A stretch of 64,000 nt of DNA, taken from contig NZ_CP092831.1 of assembly GCF_022531965.1 (NCBI RefSeq), positions 4,988,501-5,052,500 on the forward strand, given 5' to 3'. Source of the stretch: Paenibacillus peoriae (lineage in GTDB: Bacteria; Bacillota; Bacilli; Paenibacillales; Paenibacillaceae). This document shows positions 30,001 to 39,000 of this stretch, piece by piece (positions within the stretch are counted from its first letter, which is position 1; each line of letters opens with the position of its first letter). A model generated the notes under the pieces. That model was not told the DNA's origin. It made no database searches and saw only the letters and a program-made list of their open reading frames with translations. The position numbers and the translations under genes were made by a program.

Positions 30001-33000
30001 ACGCGCTCCGCCGGATAATCCGGGTCGAGCGGCACATACGCCCCGCCCGCTTTCCAGACGGCCAGCACGGCCACCAGCAAGTCCACCGAACGCTCGGCGA
30101 GAATGCCGACGATCGTCTCCCGGCCGATGCCGCTTGCGCGCAGCGTAGCCGCCAAGCGGTTCGCCCGCTCGTTCAGCTCCGCATACGTCAGCCGGTCGTT
30201 CTCGTACACGACGGCCGCCTCTTCCGGCGTGCGCTCCGCCTGTTCCTCAAACAGCCGGTGGAACGCGGCCGCAGGAGCCGCTTCCGGCTGCGCCGGGTTG
30301 AACGCGCCGATAATTTGTTCTTTTTCCTCTGCCGTCAGCAAGTCCAGCTCGGCAATCTTCGCATCTGGACGGCTTACGATCGTTTCGAGCAGCTGCTCGT
30401 AATGTTTCGCCAGCCGTTCGATCGTCTCCCTTTTGTAGAGAGCCGTCGCATATTCGAAGCTGTAATCCAAGCCGCCGTTCTCCTCGCCCACATCCAAGCT
30501 GATATCAAACTTCGCGGTATCTAATACGCTCGGATAAGGAATCAGGCGAAGCCCTTCCAGCTCAAATTCCTCGTTTTCCGTATTCTGCATCGTAAACAGC
30601 GTGTCGAAGAGCGGATTGCGGCTTAAATCACGGGTGACTTGCACCTTGTCCACCAATTCTTCGAACGGATAGTTTTGATGCTCGAAGGCATGGAGGGTCG
30701 TTTCTTTGACTTCGTTCAGGTATGACAGGAATGTCTTTTCCGAAGCCGGATAACTGCGGATAGCCAGCGTGTTTAAGAAAATCCCGATCAACGGCTGCAC
30801 ATCTCCATGATTCCTTCCGGCAATCGGCGTACCGACGATCACGTCTTCCTGACCTGAATATTTATGCAGAAGGACGTTATACGCCGCAAGCAGCACCATA
30901 AACAGCGTCGTGCCCGTTTCCGAGGCCAGCTGCTTCAGGCCGTCGGTTTTCGAAGCGTCGAAGGAAAACTCCAGCGTTTGGCCTTCGTAGCTCTGCACGG
31001 CCGGACGCGGATAGTCGGCCGGCATTTCCAGCACCGGCAGCTCGCCTTGGAACATGTCCAGCCAGTACGCCTCCTGACGCTGAAGCCGTTCTTTCTGCTC
31101 CTGCGAATGCTGCCAAACGGTGTAGTCTTTGTACTGAATGCGCAGAGGCTCCAATTGCTCGCCGCCGTACAAGCGGACGAATTCTTCAACAAAGATTTCC
31201 ATCGAGACGCCATCGGAAATAATATGATGCATGTCGTACATTAGAATATGACGTTCCGGAGCCAGCTCGACAAGGCCTACCCTCAGCAGCGGAGGCTTCG
31301 CCAAGTCAAACGGACGGACGAAACGGCGAACCATCTCTTCGGCCTCTTGCTCATCCACTCGATAGAACTCCACGGCAAAATTCACGTCCTGGTAAATCCG
31401 CTGCGATGCTTCGCCATCCACCATTTCGAACCCGGTGCGCAGCGTTTCATGCCGCGCCACGAGCTTACGGAACGCTTCTTCGAACCTTGCCCGGTCCAAA
31501 GCCCCCTCCAGCAGCATCGCTTCCGGCATGTTGTAGCTAAGCTCCGCGCCTTCCAGTTGATTCAGGATAAAGAGACGTTTTTGAGCAAAAGATTGCGGGT
31601 ACACCTCTCGGTCATCCGCCACCGGAATGGCAACGAATGTCTGCTCATCCAGCCGGGAAATGGCGGCGGCCATGCTCTCAATGGTGGAATGGCGGAACAC
31701 GTCGCGCAGCGGCAGATCCACGCTCAATTCTTTATGAATCTTGCTGACCAGCGTCGTCGCCCGCAGGGAGTGACCACCGATGTCGAAGAAGTTGTCGTGA
31801 ACGCCAATCTCCTTCGCAAGCCCCAGCACCTCCTGCCAAATCGCCGCCAGCTTTGTTTCCAGCTCATTGCGCGGTGCGACGTACTCCGTTCCGCTTCCCG
31901 CTTCCCCTTCCGGCGCCGGCAGCGCCTTCCGGTCAATTTTTCCGTTCGGCGTCAGAGGCAGGCGCTCCATCTCCACGAAGTACGACGGGATCATGTAGCC
32001 CGGCAGCTCCTGCGCCAGCGCGCCGCGCAGATCGTTCACTGCCAGCTCCGCTCCGGTATCCGGTGTGTAATACGCGCATAGCGCCTTCTGCCCGTTCGCG
32101 TCACTTCGAACCAGCACCACCGCTTCGCGCACGCCTTCCACCCGCAGCAGCTGCGACTCGATCTCGCCCGTCTCGATCCGGTACCCCCGAATTTTCGCCT
32201 GGTTGTCGATCCGGCCGATGAAGTCCACGTTGCCGTCCTCCATCCACCGCGCCAAGTCTCCCGTGCGGTACAACCGCTCGCCCGCGGCGAACGGGCTGTC
32301 TACGAACTTCTCTTCTGTCAGCCCCGGACGGTTCAAGTACCCGCGCGCCACTCCGACTCCGCCGATAACCAGCTCGCCCAGCACCCCGACCGGCACCGGA
32401 TTCAGGTGCGCATCCACGATGTAGAATTTCGCATTCAGCCACGCTCTGCCGATCGGCACATGGCCTGTCTGCGGCAGCTTCGTCAGCGGCTCGTCGTAGA
32501 AACTTGAGTCGATCGCCGCTTCCGTCACGCCGTATGCGTTGATGATCCGGAACAACGAGCCGAAGCGTTCCTGCAAGGTCCGGTAATCCGCCACGCTGCA
32601 GCTGTCCGAGCTCGTGATCAACAGCTCCATCCAGCTCATATCCAGCCGCTGCTCGTGCACGTACTCCAGGAACGGCACGATCAGCGCCGGCGTCGATTCG
32701 AAGATGGTGACCCGTTCCCGCTCCATCCAGTGGTGCAGACGAGACGGATCGATCCGGTCGTTCTTCGGCACAATCACCATCGTGCCTCCGTTGTACAGCG
32801 TCCGCGCGATATCTCCCACGAACACGTCGAACGAGAAGCTTGCGAACTGCAGCAGCCGCACCGGGAACTGATCCAACCGGTATTCCCGCTGGTAGCCCGC
32901 CGCCGTGTTCACCAGGCTGCGGTGCTCGATCATCACGCCCTTCGGCTTGCCCGTCGTTCCCGACGTATAGATCACGTACGCCAGATCCTCCGGACGGGCT

Positions 33001-36000
33001 TCATGGAAGCTGTCGGCATTCGTCCGCTCCTCGCTGTACGACGCTTCGTCGTCCAGGTACAGCACCGCCGCCAGCGCCAGCTCCTCTTCGCCGAGCCAAG
33101 CTTCAGCACGCTCTCGCAGCGGCGTTTGCGTCAGCAGCACCTTCGCTCCGCTGTCTTCAAGCATGAACCGCACGCGCTCCGCCGGATAATCCGGGTCGAG
33201 TGGCACATACGCCCCGCCCGCTTTCCAGACGGCCAGCACGGCCACCAGCAAGTCCACCGAACGCTCGGCCAGAATGCCGACGATCGTCTCCCGGCCGATG
33301 CCGTTTGCGCGCAGCGTAGCCGCCAAGCGATTCGCCCGCTCGTTCAGCTCCGCATACGTCAGCCGGTCGTTCTCGTACACGACGGCCGCCGCTTCCGGTG
33401 TGCGCTCCGCCTGTTCCTCGAACAGCCGATGGAACGCCGCCACAGGAGCCGCTTCCGGCTGCGCCGGGTTGAACGCGCCGAGAATTTGCTCTTTTTCCTC
33501 TGCCGTCAACAAGTTCAGCTCGGCAATCTTCGCATCCGGACGGCTTACGATCGCCGCAAGCAAATGTCCGAAATGAGTCGACAGCCGCCGGATCGTGCTT
33601 TCTTTATAAAGAGCCGTTGCGAATTCAAAGCTGCACTCCAGGCCGCCGTTTTCTTCCGTAACATCCACACTCAGGTCGAACTTGGCCGTGCCGTATTCGC
33701 TAGGGTACGGGGACAATTTCAGCCCTTCCAGCCCAAACTCTTTGTCCTCCAAGTTTTGCAGGGAGAACATCGTGTCAAACAGCGGGTTGCGGCTCAAATC
33801 CCGGCTGACCTGCACTTTATCGACGAGCTCTTCGAACGGATAATTCTGATGCTCGTAAGCGCCTAAGGTCGTTTCTTTCACTTCTTCCAGATACGACAGG
33901 AAGGTCTTCTCCGAAGCCGGATAATTGCGGAGCGCCAGCGTATTAACGAACATTCCGATCAAAGGTTGCGTGTCTCCGTGCGTTCTGCCCGCAATCGACG
34001 TTCCGACGATCAAATCGTCCTGACCTGTGTATTTATGCAAAAGCACGGTATATGCCGCAAGCAGCACCATATACAGCGTCGTTCCTCTTTGAGCCGCCAG
34101 TTGCTTTAAGCCTTCGTTCGTTGCCTCGTCCACGAAGGACGTCAGCGTTTGTCCCTCAAAGCTCTGCACGGCAGGACGCGGATAGTCCGTCGGCATTTCC
34201 AGAACCGGCAGCTCGCCCCGGTAACGGTCCAGCCAGTAAGCTTCCTCGCGTTTCAACTGCACTTTTTGCTCGTCCGACTGCTGCCATACCGCATAGTCCT
34301 TGTATTGAATGCGCAAAGGCTCTAATGACTCGCCACCGTACAGACGAACGAGTTCCTCGACTAACACGTCCATCGAAACCCCGTCGGAGACGATATGGTG
34401 CATGTCGAACATCAGCAAATAACGTTCGGCTGCCAGCTCTACAAGCTCCGCCCGCAGCAACGGAGGCTTCGCCAAGTCGAAAGGCCGGATGAAGGCCTGC
34501 ACGACTTCAGGCGCTTCTTCCTCGCTCGCATGACGGTACTCGACAGCAAAGTCGACGCTCTCGTAAATGCGCTGTATTGCTTCGCCTTGTACGATCTCAA
34601 AGCCGGTTCGCAGCGTTTCGTGCCGTGCGATCAGTCCCCGGAAAGCCTTCTCCAGCAGGCTCCGGTCAATCGATCCTTCCAGCAGCAGCACGCCCGGCAT
34701 GTTGTAGCTCTGATCGGCCCCTTCCAGCTGATTCAGGATAAACAGCCGCTTCTGAGCCGAGGAAAGCGGATAATATGCTCTTGCGCCTGCCCGCGGAATC
34801 GACGAGAACAATTGCTTTCCGATCCGGGAGATGGCAAGAGTCATCTCTTCGATTGTCGAGTAGCGGAATACGTCGCGCAACGGAAGTTCGACGTTCATTT
34901 CCTTCTGAATCTTGCTGACAAGGTTCGTCGCCCGCAAGGAGTGGCCTCCAAGCTCGAAGAAATTGTCCAGGACTCCAATGCCGGAGTAGCCCAGTACTTC
35001 CTCCCAGATCTTCACAAGCTGGGACTCCGTCCGGTTACGCGGCGCTACGTATTCGACGCCCGTTTGTATGCCGCCTTGCGGCTCCGGTAGCGCTTTGCGG
35101 TCCACTTTGCCGTTGGTCGTCAGCGGCATGCGCTCCAGCTGCACGAAGTACGACGGGATCATGTACCCCGGCATTCCCTGGGCCAGCGAGGTTCTCATTT
35201 CGCTGACCGTCAGCGTTCGGTCCGCCACAAAGTAGGCGACAAGCGCCTTCTCGCCCTCGCCGTCCTGACGGGCGAGCACCACCGCTTCTTCCACGCCCTC
35301 GACGTTCAGCAGCTGCGTCTCGATTTCGTCCAGCTCGATCCGGTACCCGCGGATCTTCACCTGATGATCGATCCGGCCCAGGTATTCGATGTTGCCGTCC
35401 GGTAGCCAAGCCGCCAAGTCACCCGAGCGGTACAGTTTCTCCCCCTCCGCAAACGGGGAATCGACGAACTTCTCCGCCGTCAGATCCGGACGGTTCAGGT
35501 ATCCTCTCGCAAGGCCTTCCCCGGCCACGTACATTTCGCCCGCTACGCCGATCGGCACAGGGCGGCGGTTTTCATCCAGGACGTACACCTTCAGCGTCGG
35601 GATCGGCTTGCCGATATTACTCTTCGCCGCCTCCATTTCGACCCACGTTATTTCCTTATATGTCACGTGAACCGTCGTCTCGGTAATGCCGTACATATTG
35701 ATCAGCTTCGTCTCCGGGTACTTCGTCTTGAAGCCCTTGAGCTGCAGCGGACTCAGCGCTTCGCCCCCAAAGATGACGTTGCGAATCCGCAGATCGTACG
35801 GATGGTCCGCCAAGACCTCACGCAGTAGCTGGTAGAAGTACGTTGGCGTCTGGTTCAAAATCGTGACCTGTTCGCGGCCCAGCAGCGCCAGGAAATCGGC
35901 TGGACTTTTCGCCGTCAGCGGCGGTACGATGACCAGCTTGCCTCCGTACAGCAGCGCTCCGTACATTTCCCAGACGGAGAAATCGAAGCAGAACGAGTGG

Positions 36001-39000
36001 AACAGCGTCCACGTGTCAGACGGCCCGAAGTCGAACAGGTTCTTGTCGTTGAACAGGAGGCGCACGACGTTCTTATGCTCGATCAGCGTTCCTTTCGGTC
36101 TGCCGGTCGTTCCTGACGTGTAGATGACATATGCCAGGTTGCCCGGCCCGGAAATTGGCTCCAGGTTCGAAGCGTCCAACGCACCTTCGGAGTCCGCCCC
36201 TCTGTCGCCCCAAACGAAATCGTCCAATTCGAGGCGCGTTCCTGCGAAGTCGGTCTTCTCGTGCAGATGCTTTTGAATCAGCAATAACGGCGCGCCCGAA
36301 TCCTCGATCATGAAGCGGATGCGCTCCTCCGGGTAGTCCGGATCGACAGGCACGTAGGCTCCGCCCGCTTTGAGAATCGCCAGAATGCCGACGACCATAT
36401 CGAGCGAGCGTTCGGCCAGAATCGCTACCAGTTGGTCCGCTTCTACTCCCGTCTCCCGCAGCTTCCGCGCAAGGCGGTTGGATCGCTCGTTCAGCTCGCG
36501 GTAAGCCAGCTGTCGCTCGTTCATGACGGCGGCCACGTTGTCCGGGTAAAGCTCCGCCTGTTCTTCGAACAATTGAACGAGCGTCTTCTCGCGCGGAAAT
36601 TCCGTGGTGGTGTCGTTAAAACGTCCGAGAAGGTCGGCCTTTTCCGCCTCCGTCACAAGTTCCAGCTCGCCCACTGTAATTTCCGGGTTATCCGTCACCT
36701 GCTCCAGCAGATGGACGAGATGCCCCTTGAGCCGCTCGATGCTGTCTTTATCGAACACTTCGGCGTTAAAGTCAAACCGGATTTCGATTTCGACTCCCGG
36801 CACCACGGTCACGTTGAAGTTATAGTTCGTCTGCTCCTCCATCTGAACGTCAGCGATCGTCAGGTCGCCGTGCTGCTGGTCGCCCGCCTGCTCCATCTGC
36901 TCGTCCACCGGATAGTTCTCGAAAGCGATGATATGGTTGATCAGGTTCTGCTTTTGCACGCTGCGGGCTTGAATTTCATACAACGGATAGTAATCATAAC
37001 GCCCGGACTCCAGCGCCCACTCTTGGAGCTTCGCCATCAGGTCGGCGAACACGGTGTCCGCTTCGCTCGTGACGCGGACCGGCACCGTATTGATGAATAG
37101 CCCGATCATGGACTCGATACCCGGGATTTCCGCCGGTCTTCCGGCCACGACGCTGCCGAATACGGCATCGTTTGTTCCGTTATATTTTTGCAGCATAACG
37201 CCCCAAGCGGCTTGCAGCAGCGTATTGACCGTAACCAGGCGCTGTTTCGCCACCCGGTCCATCCGCTCGCTCAAGTCCTTGCCCAGCTCGGCGGTGACGT
37301 GATCAGCCGTAAATCTGCCGTTCGGCGCCGGTTCCTTTTGTCCCGGGAGTACGGTTTGCCCTTCATAACCTGCCAGGAATGCCGTCCAATAGCCGGATGC
37401 CGCCTGATCGTCCTGTTTCTCCAACCATTCGATGTAAGCGCCATAATCCGATCCCTTATCTCCCGCTGGCTGCTTGCCGGATGCCAAGGCCGAGTACGTC
37501 TCAAACAGCTCCTGCGTCAGCTGCGGCAGGCACCAGCCGTCCATCAAAATATGCTGGAAACTCCACAGCACATGATAGCTTTGCTCTTCGGTGCGCAGGA
37601 TCGTAACCCGAACGAGCGCGTCATGTTCCATGTCGAAGCCGCGAAGTTTGTCATCCTCGGCCTTTTTATCCAAATACGCTTGTTTCTCGTCCGCCTGCAA
37701 ATGAAGCAGCTCTTCATATTCAAAGCCGACCGGCTTGTCGCGGTATATGATTTGCAGCGGCTCGCCCGCCGGTCCTTGCACAAAATTCGCCCGCAGCACC
37801 AAATGGCGTTTCGCAAGTTCCGTCCAGCTCCTCTCGAAAAGCTGGACGTCGAGTACTCCCCTCATCGTAAATCGCGTCTGCTCGAAGTAAGCGGCCGTTT
37901 GCCGGTCAAGCGCGCTGTGGAACCACATGCCCTTCTGCATCGGCGTAAGCGAGTAAATATTTTCGATTTCCCCGAGATGGCCCGAGCGCTGGGCGATTTG
38001 CTCTAGTTCGGCGATGGTCAAGCCTTTAAATTGCACGTCGCTAGGCGTCAATTCGGTATTTTCTTTGCCTGCGCAGTGGATAATGAGCTCTCGTAGACTT
38101 TGCTCAAGCCGCTGAGCGAAGGCTTCCATCGTTACCTTGTGATACTGCTTCCGGCTGTAGCTAAGATCAAGCGATAAAGCGCCGTCCAGCACCATGCCGT
38201 TGATATCCAGCACAAAGCTGCGGGCCTGCCGGTCGCTGGCCGGGCTGCCGCCGGAATAAGAAGATATACCGATCTCGTCCTGGTTGACATCATCGTCGAA
38301 CTGGCCGAGGTAATTAAAATTAATTTCCGGCTCTGCGCCCCAAACAAAGCCATCCTCCGATTTGGAGAGATAGCGGCATATGCCGTACCCAAGCCCTTTG
38401 TTCGGAATGCGGCGCAAACTTTCCTTGACCTGTTTAATCTGATAGGCCAAATCCCGGTCAGTTTCCGGCTCTAGGACGACCGGAAACTTGGTCGTAAACC
38501 ATCCGACTGTGCGCGTGATGTCGATATCCGTTCCGATCGGTTCGCGTCCGTGTCCTTCGAGATTGATCCGCACCCGTTCGTGTCCCGTCCACTTGCGAAC
38601 GGCTATGCCGAGCGCCGTTACCAAAATATCGTTCATTTCGGTGTTGTAGGCCCGGTGAACCCGCTTCAGCAGCAGCTCCGTTTCTTCGGGAGTCAAACGC
38701 ACGAACAGCGATTCGCTGTCCTGCTGCGTCGTAACGTCCGCCTCCAGATCCTTCGGCACGGCCGGAACCGCAATTTGTTCCACGGCCTGCCAATAGGCCC
38801 GTTCCTTCGCCATCTCCGGGCTTTGCGCGTAAGCGGCCAGCTGCTCGGACCAAGTGCGGTACGCATCCGTTTTGGCCGGGAAACGAATTTCCTCGCTTTT
38901 GCCGGCCTGCTCGTAACCCAGAGCGAAATCCTCCATCAAAATGCGCCAAGACACGCCGTCCACCACGGCATGATGAACCGCGAGCAGCAAATGATCGCCG

